Origin: Trachelipus rathkii
Lineage: Eukaryota; Arthropoda; Malacostraca; Isopoda; Trachelipodidae
Assembly (NCBI GenBank): GCA_015478945.1
Contig: JABUQX010061609.1
Coordinates: 1 to 32,120 of the forward strand
DNA: 32,120 nt
Direction of reading: 5' to 3'
The notes under the pieces are model-generated. The model did not search any database. It had not been told where the DNA came from and saw nothing but the letters and a program-made list of their open reading frames with translations. A program made the position numbers and the translations under genes. Within the stretch, counting starts at the first letter, position 1; every line of letters begins with the position of its first letter. Of this stretch, positions 1 to 12,465 are shown one piece after another.

Positions 1-179
1 GCGTCCCCTTCATACCCCCAGTGAGAAATCGTCGCAGTCAGAAAAACCCACTCTGAAGTTTCACGAGACTGCAACGGATACTTACTGTAGTATCTCGTCA
101 ATGTGGGGTTTATATACCTTGGGCAAAGTCCACAACAATGCCCCCTCACAAAACCTCCCATTCACTCCTATTATGCACC

Positions 180-690
180 TTTCTTCTCGCCTCTGCCAAA
201 CTCACGTTCGTCTCCTTCAGTCATTCTTTTACCGACTAAATCTACTTTTTCTTCGGTCTCCCAGCCAGCTAAATTCCCAAAAAACCCCCCCCCCAAAAAC
301 CCACCTCCCCAAAAAAAACCCAGTCACGCACTAACATCCGCTTAACCAACCGACAATCATTCATCATTTTCCAAATGGCCAAATAATATCAATGTACTAT
401 CGCTTATTCTCTCATTTACACATTTCTTCACACCACACAGCTCCCTAATGTGTTCATTCCTCATTTTATCAATTCTTCTCACACCTAGCACGCCCCTAAG
501 ATTGTCCATCTGAACACTTTGTACTTTAGGTCTATATCTCTTATTCCAGACCATAGTTTCACTACTATACATTAACACAGGTAGCAACATATCTTCTTGC
601 AAAACACTAACGAACTCAGGACTTAGTCTCTTCACATCCACCAAGGATTTAATTGCACTAGCCGCCTTCCTACCACTCATAACTTCCTAC
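180..690 (-). pseudogene. LINE-A C-terminal tail after RT (remnant)
   Basis: The minus-strand open stretch 680-357 (107 codons) reads through SAIKSLVDVKRLSPEF, LPVLMYSSETMVWNKRYRP, VQMDNLRGVLGVRRIDKM and RELCGVKKCVNERI, ending near FGHLENDE. This is the characteristic post-RT tail of the family. After an A/C-rich scar at about 282-325, homology resumes at 270-180 with AGWETEEKVDLVGKRM, which matches the same tail in the second copy near 12100. This 107-codon run is the best preserved part of the element. The C7-C8 and A8 runs around 284-320 look like polymerase slippage or sequencing-error sites. Confidence 0.8.
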
Positions 691-1560
691 TACATTCTGC
701 ACCATCCGTTCCCTTTTCATCCAACATATATCCTAAATATTTAAACTCAGATACTTGTTCCAGTTGCTCACCGTCTAACATGACTTCACACCGCAGACTC
801 TCCTCATTCGCTACTATGAACTAATTCTTATCTACATTTACTTTTAAACCCCTCTACCAAACCTCTCAAACCCTCTTCAGATTCACCACACAAAACCAAA
901 TCATCCGCCTACAATAAGTAGAGCACTATCCACTCTCTTCCATTTCTATCATTCTAACACCTTCCCCTGCCACCCCACCTCAATATTAAAACAATCACAT
1001 TCGACTCAATTTACTCTTACACATGCTTCACTATCGCCATACATACTTTTGATTCCATTTAGAAACCTACCACCAACACCAAATATCACTAACACCTGCC
1101 ACAGAGCCTACCTATTAATCCTGTCATATGCCTGTTGCAAATCCATAAAACCTAAATGCAATTTATTCTTCTTTTCTCTCATTATCTCAATCATTTATAT
1201 CAATGTGAAAATTTGATCCACACATCCCCTATCACTTCTAAGCACATCTCGTGTTTCACCAATCAGTTCTTCAGTCACTCGACATTACACTTTCAACCAA
1301 ATTACCAGCATATACCTTCCCCACAACATTCAATAAACTAATTCACCTAAAGTTCCTACAGTTCCCGTTATCCCCCCTTACCCTTATATAAGGGTACTTA
1401 CTATTAATGCTCTTCTTCAATCTCTCGGAGTTAAACCCTCCATAAAAGCTTGGTTACACAGCTTCCAAATCCATTCAATCACCATTTCCCCTCCAATCTT
1501 GAGCATTTCACCAGTAATACAATCTATGCCTGCATATTTGCCATTCTTCAACTTTCTCAC
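690..1560 (-). pseudogene. LINE-A reverse transcriptase core (remnant)
   Basis: No long open frame survives, but two RT landmarks can be read on the minus strand. Motif A is at 1149-1111 and reads FMDLQQAYDRINR, keeping the first catalytic aspartate, with a stop soon after. Motif C is at about 908-873 and reads ADDLVLCGESEE, keeping both aspartates of the (Y)ADD box. The tyrosine is displaced by an indel. The distance between A and C (about 200 bases) is shorter than in an intact RT, and I could not find the motif B PQG block near 960-1060, so a deletion there is likely. The RT would copy LINE RNA at the nicked target. Confidence 0.75.
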
Positions 1561-1586
1561 CTTACCCATTATCTTCTCCCTACTAA

Positions 1587-2250
1587 TTACCTTATCCCCA
1601 AAATACCTATTTCTTCTTCAAAATCAAACTCACATACATTCACTATCACCTCTTTATTATTGCCAATGTTATGCATATTTTCGAAAAGTTTTCTCCACAC
1701 TCTTCTCAAATGCATTTCATCAGTTACGAAAACACCACCCCTATTCATTGTTCTATGCAGATTCCCCTTATTCTCATACCTAACCTTTCGCGCTTCCTTC
1801 CAGAAGAGCTTTCTATTCCCTTGTAAGTCCCCATTCATCCTTCTTCCAAACTACTCATTTATCTTATTTTTCCTCCTATACGTATGCAACTTTTAGTTTT
1901 ACTTTTCTCCTGCTTATATAATTCCAACCTCTTTCTTTTGAGACCTCATCATTTGCTTTTAGCATATTCAACCACATACTTTTAAGAGCTTGCATCACCT
2001 CTTCATTCCACTATTCACTGTTGAGATTCTTACTTCCTACTTTAGCACATCCACATACTTCTCTTGCACTACTAACAAAGGCTTCCGTCATTTGTGACCA
2101 TATTTGTTCAGTTTTATCTTGTTCACGTTTGACTGATTTATTCGAAAGAGCTCTTAAATACTTTTCCTTATTACCCTGTTCACTTAACTTTTCATTCTTA
2201 ATTCTTCCTACTTCCTTCCTTACCTCTTTCTTCTCCATCCAAGCCCCCAC
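1587..2250 (-). pseudogene. LINE-A linker between endonuclease and RT (remnant)
   Basis: Two minus-strand open stretches, 2250-2011 and 1838-1587, encode charged, helix-rich sequence. The first begins MGAWMEKKEVRKEVGRI and contains IWSQMTEAFVSSAREVCG. The second begins MNGDLQGNRKLFWKEARKV. Both are typical of the region joining endonuclease and RT in APE-type LINEs, where NGNRKLFWKE-like words are common. The 170 bases between them are frameshifted. The role of this region is poorly known, possibly RNA binding. The assignment rests on order within the element as much as on sequence. Confidence 0.7.
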
Positions 2251-2429
2251 CTAATTTAATCTTAAATAAAACAACATAATGATCCGATAATCCCATCTAC
2301 AGCCCCCTTTAACATCCATCCATACTTCAACATCTCCTTCTTCACCAGCAAAGAATCAATAACGCTTTTCACTTCGATGCCATCTCTATTTACACCAAGT
2401 CTAGAATACTTATGAATACTCTTGTGTTG

Positions 2430-2995
2430 AAGAAAGTATTACTTACACACACATACCTCTTTCCTCACAGAAATCAATCACTCTCCTACCATTCTCATTT
2501 TCTGCCAGCACCCCAAATTTACCTGTTATACCATCCCCATTCTGATCACCTATTCAACCATTTAGATCGCCAAACACAATCAATCTGAATCTCCTACTCA
2601 CCCCAGCTGAAACATCATTCAGATTATCCCAAAAAGTCGTACTCTCCTCATCATCACCCTCGGATGGATAATATGTTACAAAAACGCATACTTTGACCTT
2701 TTCAAAACTTAAATATAACCAATAGAATTCTAGTACCCACACAAATAATATCCACCCTATCCCTGTGCCACATGTCACTCTTCAAGATCGCTGCTCCTTC
2801 TCTTCCCCTCCCATTTCTCTCCAATCCAGCATAAACACATTTCACACCACACCACTCATCTTCACCGCTTCCTTTTATCTTTGTTTCAGTCACAGCGAGC
2901 AAATCAAATTTGCCCTTTCTAAATCCATCCATCAACTCTCTCCTCTTCTCCTCAACATTTATTCCTCTGACATTCTATGTACAAAACTATTCATA
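2430..2995 (-). pseudogene. LINE-A endonuclease domain remnant
   Basis: This is the N-terminal AP-endonuclease-like domain that nicks the target site for LINE integration. On the minus strand the segment 2935-2702 reads MDGFRKGKFDLLAVTETKIK followed by a WCGVKCVYAG block. The TETK motif carries the metal-binding glutamate typical of this fold. A frame change near 2710 leads into 2778-2554, which reads VCVFVTYYPSEGDD and ends in VFGDLNG, the conserved GDxN motif. Upstream, around 2990-2936, the text NVRGINVEEKRREL can be recovered in another frame. After 2554 the domain is frameshifted, and the later SDH-type motif was not recovered. Confident as LINE endonuclease; clearly a pseudogene. Confidence 0.8.
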
Positions 2996-3325
2996 CAATT
3001 TCGCCGAATGATACATGGTCGCTTACGGCTATCACGACCATGCCCGAGGCCTGCAATAGCATACCTAGCAAGAGATAAGTGGTAGTTCGCAGGTATCCCA
3101 ACTACCACTGTCCATTTACTCGTTTTTTACGAAACGCAGAACATACGCCGTGGGCAATTCTTTCTCCCCCACACATAGAGATATAAGGTAATGTCTGCAA
3201 GGTGTTGTCTGGAAGCATGAGTGTGAATGAAGCGCAAAAGAGAAAGGCGAACCATTGAGCACTGGAATGTCATCGGAAATATCATAAGACCAATGGGAGG
3301 TACTTCCGTTGTTTCGAGTGCTTTA

Positions 3326-4235
<910 letters not shown>

Positions 4236-4977
4236 ATATTTTTCAATTAATCTTGCATTTAATGTTTAGTTAAAATATTTTCCAGTGGATCGTAGACATC
4301 TAAATAAAAATTATTTTCTACTTTATTTTTACTCTCATATTTTAAAAAATAACTTTCCGTTCCATCTTCTTTTGTTAACTCATCATTTCCGAGTAAATAA
4401 ATAAAATAAGTTACTTCTGGCTTTCCAGTTTCTGTTTTTTTATTTTTTGTTTTTTTTTATCTCCTGAAACAAAAAAAAACAAAAAACTTTTAATATTTAG
4501 AGCAAAAGTTTTCTTTTAATTTTCTTGTTTTTAAGGACGAAAGGTTTGGGGAAATTTTCTTTAGGCTACCGCATTACCTTATGGCGTTAGTCTCATTACC
4601 ACAAAGTACTTAGCCGGGGAAAGGGGGGAGCTGAGAAAATTCAATAAAAAAATATATAAAAAATATTTATTGCTTCATAATAATGTAAAGACCCCCAATC
4701 TAGTCAACCAATTTAAAACCCCTACCAAAAAAGGTGTTCCCCTTTAAGTATTTTATTACGCACAGTATTTATATGTTTAAATTTAAATCAAATTTTTTTA
4801 TTAATATGAATATATATCCATTTTATATTCTTTTTTCTTTTTTTTTCTTTATCTTTGTCTTTAAACATTTACAAATGAAAAAGAGTTTTAACATCTTTAT
4901 TCACTTGGAGGAGTGTGAAACAAGTAAGTTTCAAATAGTGATTTAAATTAGAAGCCGTTTCAAATAAGCTAGTCAAT

Positions 4978-4979
4978 AA

Positions 4980-5026
<47 letters not shown>

Positions 5027-5027
5027 A
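4978..5027. repeat. (TAAA)n microsatellite
   Basis: About twelve uninterrupted AAAT-type tetranucleotide units lie between unique flanks. Confidence 0.95.
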
Positions 5028-5128
5028 ACATCAACACGAGTCTAGAATCTAAGAATGAGCTGATTCAGAAAGAAATCTGAAAGAAATCAATATTCTAGCA
5101 TCAACGAAAGAATTTTTTGCAACATAGT

Positions 5129-5166
5129 TATATTTATATTTATATTTATATTTATATTTATTTTTA
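5129..5166. repeat. (TTTATA)n short hexamer repeat
   Basis: About six copies of a TATATT hexamer, slightly degenerate at the right end. Confidence 0.9.
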
Positions 5167-5739
5167 TACAGACGAGATTAAAGACGATCTGCAAAATGAT
5201 GTATCCTAATCTGCCATATTATAACTTCCAGGCTTTTATAGATAAAAATATGGTGACCGAAACCTTTTACCAAGGAACAGTTATCATGAGATCACAAACT
5301 CAAATATCTATTAGCAATCCTTGTTATCTGTAAAATATTGTGATTAACTAAATAAATGTAAAGTAGTGGACGATGAAATGATATGAATTGTGTAACTAAA
5401 TCGATTATTTCAAGAACTACATGTCAGTTTTTATCTAAAGTGATATTTTTACCTGATTTAAGTTGTGTTCCACCAGTGAATCGGGTGTTTAAAAAGTCTG
5501 ATATTATAACTAGGCACAATGTGGCTACTGTAGTTCTAGCTTTGCACAAAAGATTACCCTCAAGGATATGAAATCGGACAAAAAAAAATAACACTTTATA
5601 AAAAGTTAACTTGTGTAGCTTATGAGATGAACAATTCAATTACATTTGAGAGGATCAGAAGCAAAGGGATGTAATGACAAAGAAAAATCACTTCGAGAAA
5701 AATGAGCTTGAAAATTGGTTTTGTTTAAGTGCTTACAGA

Positions 5740-7160
5740 AATAGTAAATAAAACTAAAATCACAGAGCAAAGATCAATAAAATCAATTATGTCTCTTTGC
5801 TATAGAGCTATCAACTCGGTCCTTCATTTTTTGCTTGAAAAAACTCAAGAACAAGGAGGCCGAAGATTTGGCGCTATTGAGAGTTGGAGCTGAGTTAGCA
5901 ACAGAGCCATCATGATCGAATAAGAGGAGGAAAGGCAGATTTACAGAAGTTGTTTAAGATGTTTTTGGCAAAAGAGGCCAAAAAGATTTATGCAGTAGGA
6001 GAACCAGGAGTTAGCACACTTTTCTGAACATGATGATCATCTCTCTACTGGTTGCGTCACACAGATTGCACGTAAAAAGAGTATCCACCTAGGCATGACG
6101 ATTTACATTTGGTTGGAAAAAAGAACAATATTGAAAAGAGTGTGAGTATATATAGAAACCATTATATCTTGATTTAACCCGATATAATCAGCTGTCTCTT
6201 AAGCCTGAATGCCAGACGAACAGGCCTAGCATCGAGAACCATGATTATGAGTGAGAGAAGGAAAAAGTACCAGGAAATGACAGAAATTCACTAAAATGGT
6301 GATACTATCAAGTATGGGAATTACAGCTCCCACTATATATACTTGTGGCAGAGACGACTAGTCATCAGTAAGATTACAAAGCATATCCCATTCAATTATT
6401 AGTTAGCGAGTAAGAATCGATGCAAAGGCCCCATATTCAAACTAAGACTATTACATATATATTATATCATATGATTCAAAATATATACCGCATCAAAGTG
6501 CCATGAAAAAACGCATGAATGGATACGAATCGAACGCTAAACCCTAGTTTTAAGTTAAGATGATAATATATATATATCAAGGAGTTGTGGTCAGATTTAC
6601 CAAATAGGTAGTATAGAGATAGGGTAGATGTAACATTTTATAGAGAGAAGGCCTGATGGTGAATAAACATAGAATCAAGTGTGTTCAGAATTGGTTGGGA
6701 ATCAAGTCACGGATGTGTGTAGACGTTCTTTATTAAGTTGCTGCTCTACAGATCGATTGAGAGATGCTGAATGATAACGGTAGCCTCTCGCACACCTAAT
6801 CAGTATGTGAGGATTCCCAACCATTTAATCAGTGTTGTGTACTTTGCAATCGTACCCAATAAATAATGGACCTCTCAGTATTTGGTAATTGAGAGATATA
6901 ACATTCCCGTGGAGAGAGGTAGTTAATAAGATTGTCAATATAAAGAACGGCAGTGAAAATCTGTTCTGTTAAGGAGAACAAGTAGCAGAAGCACAAGATT
7001 ATTGTAGTAGCTAATTATAATTAAAATAGTAATATCATATATATAATATCTTGCTAGGAAGGTTGACAAGAGCAATAGATTTAGAGACTTATTTTTTGAC
7101 TGACAGTCATCGCCTATATGTGTTTCAAGAGTAGATCTCGCAAGACATATTTTTAACACA
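5740..7160 (-). mobile_element. J1: Jockey-like LINE fragment (endonuclease to pre-RT)
   Basis: On the minus strand, 7160-6935 carries endonuclease text broken by stops, including a word related to the LCFCY.SPN block of copy J3. The region 6725-6575 reads LNTLDSMFIHH then FGKSDHNS, matching the end of the endonuclease in J3 and J4. The catalytic SDH histidine is retained here. The region 6040-5830 gives FWPL.PK and SFPPL-like words matching the pre-RT segment of J3. The part between (about 6560-6050) is badly decayed. RT motifs are absent, so this copy is 3' truncated. Dead; same family as J3 and J4 or a close one. Confidence 0.65.
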
Positions 7161-7179
7161 GGATAGAACGCTAGGTATC

Positions 7180-8430
7180 AAGCGGTTATATAAGACGCTG
7201 CTTTATTTTGACAGGGATGCAATGAATGTTTAAACTAGGGGGACATACATACAAATTTCGGTCATCTATATTTAAATTTAAAACACAATACTCTGATTTT
7301 CTGATAACATTAGTTTCTGAAGAACTTGGTTTCCCAGAATTATTTATGACTACACAACTGCTTTCTGAGGAAAGACACTACCTTATCCACAGCAAATTTA
7401 AAAGGACAAATTTTCATCAAAGCTAAATTTAAAGCTCCACCGATCTTAAAGGCTTATTTGTAAAATGAGCGTTGTCTCAGGGCCCATTTTCCCCCCCGTC
7501 CCTGGGGGGGAGAAGAAAAATGAGTTAGAAACGAAACCGCTTTCTAGTACTTCGTAAAAACGGGCTATGATAATTGTGAAACATAGTAAGTTATAGTTTG
7601 TTATAGAGAAAATATAAAAAACAACACTAAAAAAACTTACGAGTTTAGAGGGTGTGACAATTCTTCCATTTCCAGCCATGCCCAATCTGCGAGTCACCAC
7701 AGACACAGAGCAAAGTCTTAAAAAGGTTAGGGTTAGAACAATGTTATTTAGGATAATTGGTGTAGTGATAATTTTTGGACCGCCATAGACACAACAAGAG
7801 GCATTAAAGTAATAAGCAATTATGAAATGAGACCGAGCAGGAATACTTTTGAAATTTAAAACGAATAAAGTTAAAGGCCTTAGAAAGGCGCGTTCTATGC
7901 ACAAGGATACAAACGGGATCTTAGAAAAGCTCCGTTTCACAAATTCATCGATAAATGCGTCTAAGATTCTATCGCTACTCTAGTGCTGAATTCGGAAGAA
8001 GACAGGTATAGAGATATGATACAGATCTACTAAACCGCCAGCGAGAATAGCCATTTTAAAATGCGAATACATTCATAATACTAACACTCAATATTAATAC
8101 CAACCATCGGTGCAGACTGGAATGCTCCACCTTACAATAGGGAAACAAATATCCGAAGCCTTTTCACGGTTATTCACCAGCCCGCACACACGAGCACAAT
8201 AAAACGTATTTCAATTTAGACTCTAGAACCATGTTAACGATCATCCTCCCTATTTTAGCTCTAAATGCTCATCTCTCTCAGAAGGTCCAACACATATACC
8301 AAAATACAACCACACACAATATTTTGGAAACCTGTCACCCCCAATAACTGAGGCAACACCGCCACACCGAATCCAAATATTAAGAAACAGTATCAGAGAC
8401 TTCTATGATTAAACAAAAGAAATCGGATAA
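7180..8430. other. Unassigned DNA with the window's longest open frame
   Basis: The minus strand is open for 164 codons from 7940 to 7446. The inferred product is hydrophobic and I do not recognise it. The frame also crosses C-run and G-run tracts near 7490-7510, so I do not call it a gene. A 66-codon plus frame at 7226-7426 is likewise unrecognised. The interval 7960-8430 has no open frame or repeat that I can name. Confidence 0.5.
7641..7686 (-). other. Candidate first coding exon (low confidence)
   Basis: On the minus strand a CTCGCAG acceptor-like sequence ends at 7687. An ATG at 7679-7677 follows, with G at -3 and G at +4 (good Kozak context). Thirteen codons, MAGNGRIVTPSKL, run to 7641, where GTAAGT (7640-7635), a perfect donor, follows in phase 0. 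CTAAC-type branch-point words lie about 40-50 bases upstream of the acceptor. The peptide is not hydrophobic or repeat-like, unlike its surroundings. I do not recognise the protein, and a chance donor is quite possible in 32 kb. If real, the next exon lies at lower coordinates or outside the window. Confidence 0.2.
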
Positions 8431-9004
8431 ATATATATATAATCGTATTACTTTGTATATTATATATATAATGGTCAATCTCAAATACCGAACGCTTCAA
8501 TGAAAATCTAATTTAAATGAGTATTATGCTATAGTTGAAATATATTTGAGAAGTGAAATTTAATTTCTCTCTTCTAATCAAATATATCATAATATTAGAC
8601 ATATTAGATTATACTAGCAAGGTACTAAAGTTTTCATTATATTTCAATATCTTTATATTATTTTATAATTATACATTAATATTTCTTATATAAATGACCT
8701 TTTAGAAAATGGGAAACGGAGTATGGTGTTAACTATATCCTATTTATCGAAAAAACTTATTTATTAGTTTATCGGAAAATAAAAGCAAAATGTTCAAATA
8801 TAAGATTGTATCAGGAAATCTAACTCGCTATTATATATATAACTATATTAATATATATTATAATATATAATATATATATATAAATATGATATATTAATAT
8901 ATAATTAATATTATATATAAATATATATATTAATATAATATATATATAATTAATATTATATATATTAATAGTAAAATTAATATATATATATATATATATA
9001 ATTA

Positions 9005-9035
<31 letters not shown>

Positions 9036-9360
9036 TAATATAATATATATTAATATATAAATATAATAATAATATATATAATATATTATAGTATTTATAT
9101 ATATATTATCATATATATATATTATATATAACTATTAATATATATGAATTATATAACTTATAAATCTATCTTTAGTTCGTATATAAATATTATTCATCAT
9201 ATAATTATAAATATTATATTATAATTAATATTATATATATATATATATATCTATAATATATTATATATTTATAATCTTTAAAAATATATATATATATATA
9301 TAAAAAAATATTCATATCTATTTTACTACTTTTTAATATTAAATTCAATAAAAGAAATAA
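8431..9360. repeat. Long AT-rich tract with degenerate (TA)n
   Basis: More than 900 bases composed almost only of A and T, with imperfect TATATA and TTAATA words, densest at 8830-9310. No gene. Confidence 0.9.
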
Positions 9361-9714
9361 AAAGAAAAATTTAACTATTTTCTTACATCAGCACTTAATA
9401 AAAAAAAAATCAATATTATTGAGAAACTCTTGCTTTCGTAATACTGCATGAGAAATGGAATGGTGATATGAGTATAAGTAATAGTATCTGTACCAGACCT
9501 AAGATTATGTGATACTTTAATATTTATATAGAGTATAATTAAAATATTAGAAATATAATATATATAAAATATACTTTTTTTATTATATTTTTAATCCATG
9601 AAATTGCTAGTTGAAAGGCGTAAATGAAGAAAATGTTATTTATATTTTGCCTTTGGCTTATTATTATTATTTTAACTACTGAACAAAGTTGACAAATGAA
9701 CAATAAAAATATAT

Positions 9715-9768
9715 ATCTAATAAAGAAAATCTATATATATTTATTAAATATATATATATCAATATTAT

Positions 9769-9806
<38 letters not shown>

Positions 9807-9870
9807 AATTATAATATATATAGATATATAGATAAATATATATATATATATAGGATATAGTATTGATTAT
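9715..9870. repeat. Degenerate (TA)n tract
   Basis: Imperfect TA repeat with ATTA interruptions, between short unique stretches. Confidence 0.9.
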
Positions 9871-11640
9871 ATATAATACAAATAAAAGGATGGTAAGTAA
9901 TCACGGTGGCTTGAAAAGATGTCTGGAGAAAATTAATAGAATTCGAGGGATCAAAATCTTGTGGGAAACCAGTGATTTCGGTGCAAGACTCAAATAGAGT
10001 AGAATCAGAAATTCCTTAAGAAACTTCAAACACCAGGGAATTTTTCCTTAGAAGACAGTAAATAGTATTTCAATAAATCGAAAATCGCTCTTTAATCTTA
10101 TATACAAGTATGTTCTTTGCTGACAAAATTTCCTGTTTTTCAGTTTATATTTCTGAGGGAGTCGGTCAATATGTAGCACAACACAGCCAAATTTTTTCGG
10201 CATTTTCCCAATCCACAACTAACGGAGAATTACTCAATCGCTTTTTTTTAAAAAGCACAAATCAAAACACGAAAACGGCTTTTACACCCTGTGAAGCAAC
10301 AGATCTATCATTACACATACCAAAATATTGATTGACTGTTCCCACCTAAAAAATATTTATATTTATGCAAATGTTATACTAAAACGTCTAAATATTTGAG
10401 ATTCTAATCTTTTTTGGCTTGAAATAATAATATAGCTGGTTCAAACAAATAAAAAAAAACACGCACCAGCACTGCAGATTCATTGAACGAACGATGTCTT
10501 AGTGCATTGAAAATGGTCTGATGCAACTGCGTTTAAATTTTTCGATTTTTGGATCTAATTGTTTCGTGGTTTTTTCAATATTATTCATACTTTTAAGAAG
10601 CATTTTAAGAAATTCGCAGCTAAAGTAAAGCGAACCTGATTAGATTGACTGTATTGTTGTAAAAGGACTAAAATTTTACGAATGTATTTTTTCACACGAT
10701 GAACTAAAGACACACAAGACATTACTGACATTTAAATTTCTGTTTTAAAATTTATTTATATTTCCGGAAGTCCGAAGTTTGAAACGACCATTAAAGTTCC
10801 GAGCGTTTTATAACAAGGAATAGAAAACGATCAAATAGGGTTGACTGTGCGATCAAAACATAGGAGAAAAATGTAGTATGTTGTAATATGTTATCATTTA
10901 CTAATACATTTTTTTTTTTAGGGTGCAAATTGATTTGTGGTGAAGCGTAAAAGATGTGGAAGACAGACAGTTTAGATAAATATGTGTGGAATTAATAGTT
11001 GATAAAATGAGTGCTCGCATAATTGTCCGCAAATTGAATCAAGATCTTAGAGCCGGGCATGTGGTAGGAACATAATGTGTAGAATTTAGGTATCGCAGCT
11101 TATTTCAAGCGCGTATTACATATTTAATGATGTTTTATTTGATAAAATATATATAAATTAAGTTAAGGGGAGGTTATTGGTATAATGGTGAGTAGACAAG
11201 CTTATCCCTTTAAGTATAATTAGTCCATGATAATATATTTATAAATTTAGATATACCTTTCGTTTACATATTGAATGAATATACAATAAATATAGTAGTT
11301 ATATAATGTTATAGGATTAATATGAAGATAGGATCTGCAAATGGGATAAAAAAAGTGAAATTTGAAAAAATGAATCTGATTTATTTTTTTTATTCTTCAT
11401 CTGTCGTGCTCTCCGTGCATCTCAATAGATTGACTGGACGCTTCGCCACTGATATATATATATAGCAAATAAATATTATACTATAAAATTGAATATTTAT
11501 AATAGTAATAATAGTACTAATACTAATATAATTATTATGTTATTATAGTGCTTATATTTATATTGGACAGGCATCGATATTGGGATCAGCTTAAAGATTT
11601 GTTGTCTGTTTTTTACTTTTCAATCTCGTATTATTTATCT
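9871..11640. other. Unassigned DNA, no supported gene
   Basis: A 73-codon plus-strand open frame at 10110-10331 is mixed in composition but matches nothing I know. A pyrimidine run ending in AG at about 10910-10921 resembles a splice acceptor, but no convincing coding sequence follows. The rest is AT-rich single-copy-looking DNA. Confidence 0.5.
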
Positions 11641-11839
11641 CTTTTTATATTATGACTACACACATATATCGTCCATCTATCATCATCATCACCCGCCCCT
11701 TTAAACCTTTTAGGGAAACTTCTACGAGTGATTCCTCAAATTTCGCTTAAAGGGTTCATATAGGAAAATCCAACTTCACACGAGTTTTAAGAGTTTAAAT
11801 ACGTGGACTATGTTTTTATAAGTGTTTTCGCGACTGTTC

Positions 11840-12465
11840 TAGACTTCCCTCACTATAGCAGTCTCGCAATGAGTGGGGCGGGGGTTTATTTCCTTGGCTA
11901 AGCGTGAGTGCAGCCATCCATAGTCCCATGAAACTCGGAGCATTCAACGTATTATAATTTAGCTATAATTAACTTCAACTTTCATTTAGTGTTTTTCTAT
12001 TGCCCTTTTTTTCTCTTGGACTTTCAGCGAACTTTAATTTTTTTTTTATTCTTTCCTTATCTGTGTTTCCTCCTCCAGGCATTCCTTTACTGGACTCAAT
12101 CCACTTTTCTTCGGTCTCCCAGCTGTCTATTCCAGCACACTCACACACTAAATACCGCTTAACCACACCGACTATCGCACGGGCAAATCCTTTCCACTAC
12201 CCGAACCATCTCAATATACTGTCATATTCTGATTTTCACTTCCACATCGCTAGCTTCACCACCATAAATCTTCTCCCTCTTAAATCCTCATTAGCGGCTA
12301 TCATAATGATTATAATCCTCATTATTTATTCAGTTTCTTTCTAAACAACAGTTCTTCCCCCGCAAGACTGTCCATTACCTGAACACATTGTAGATATTAC
12401 AGTTTCTCTTTATTCAGCTTATTCCAAGATCATATTCTCGCAACCTCTTCAGCTAAACAGTTAAA
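11840..12465 (-). mobile_element. LINE-A second copy, 3' end only
   Basis: The minus-strand frame 12166-11975 reads CECAGIDSWETEEKWIESSK, matching the post-RT tail of the first LINE-A copy at 270-180. Base-level homology continues: 12150-12220 aligns with 325-400 and 12355-12450 aligns with 480-570, including the counterpart of the MDNLRG block (+ strand GACTGTCCAT versus GATTGTCCAT). The copy is 5' truncated near 12465, the usual result of incomplete LINE reverse transcription. The segment 11840-11975 is probably its 3' UTR. Confidence 0.75.

Larger units (their letters stand above)
1..3105 (-). mobile_element. LINE-A: degraded non-LTR retrotransposon, near full length
   Basis: Read on the minus strand, the sequence gives in order an APE-type endonuclease start (about 2990-2550), a basic linker (2250-1587), an RT core (1560-690) and a C-terminal tail (690-180). 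The 3' end probably runs past the left edge of the window. Frames are broken by many stops and indels, so the copy is dead. The order endonuclease-linker-RT-tail, with the tail motif pattern SET..W / MDNLRG / RRIDK / FGH.E, is what I know from a LINE family abundant in decapod genomes. I would place it near RTE-type elements, but the clade is uncertain. The bases from about 2995 to 3105 are probably 5' UTR. A (CT)n tract begins about 220 bases further out. Confidence 0.85.

Noticed and set aside
1450..1896. 148-codon plus-strand frame
   Set aside because: Antisense to the LINE-A linker and RT region; composition is the complement of the real coding strand.
7446..7940. 164-codon minus-strand frame, the longest in the window
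   Set aside because: Crosses C and G homopolymers, is hydrophobic and low in information, and has no recognisable domain. Only the short exon-like segment inside it was kept as a weak candidate.
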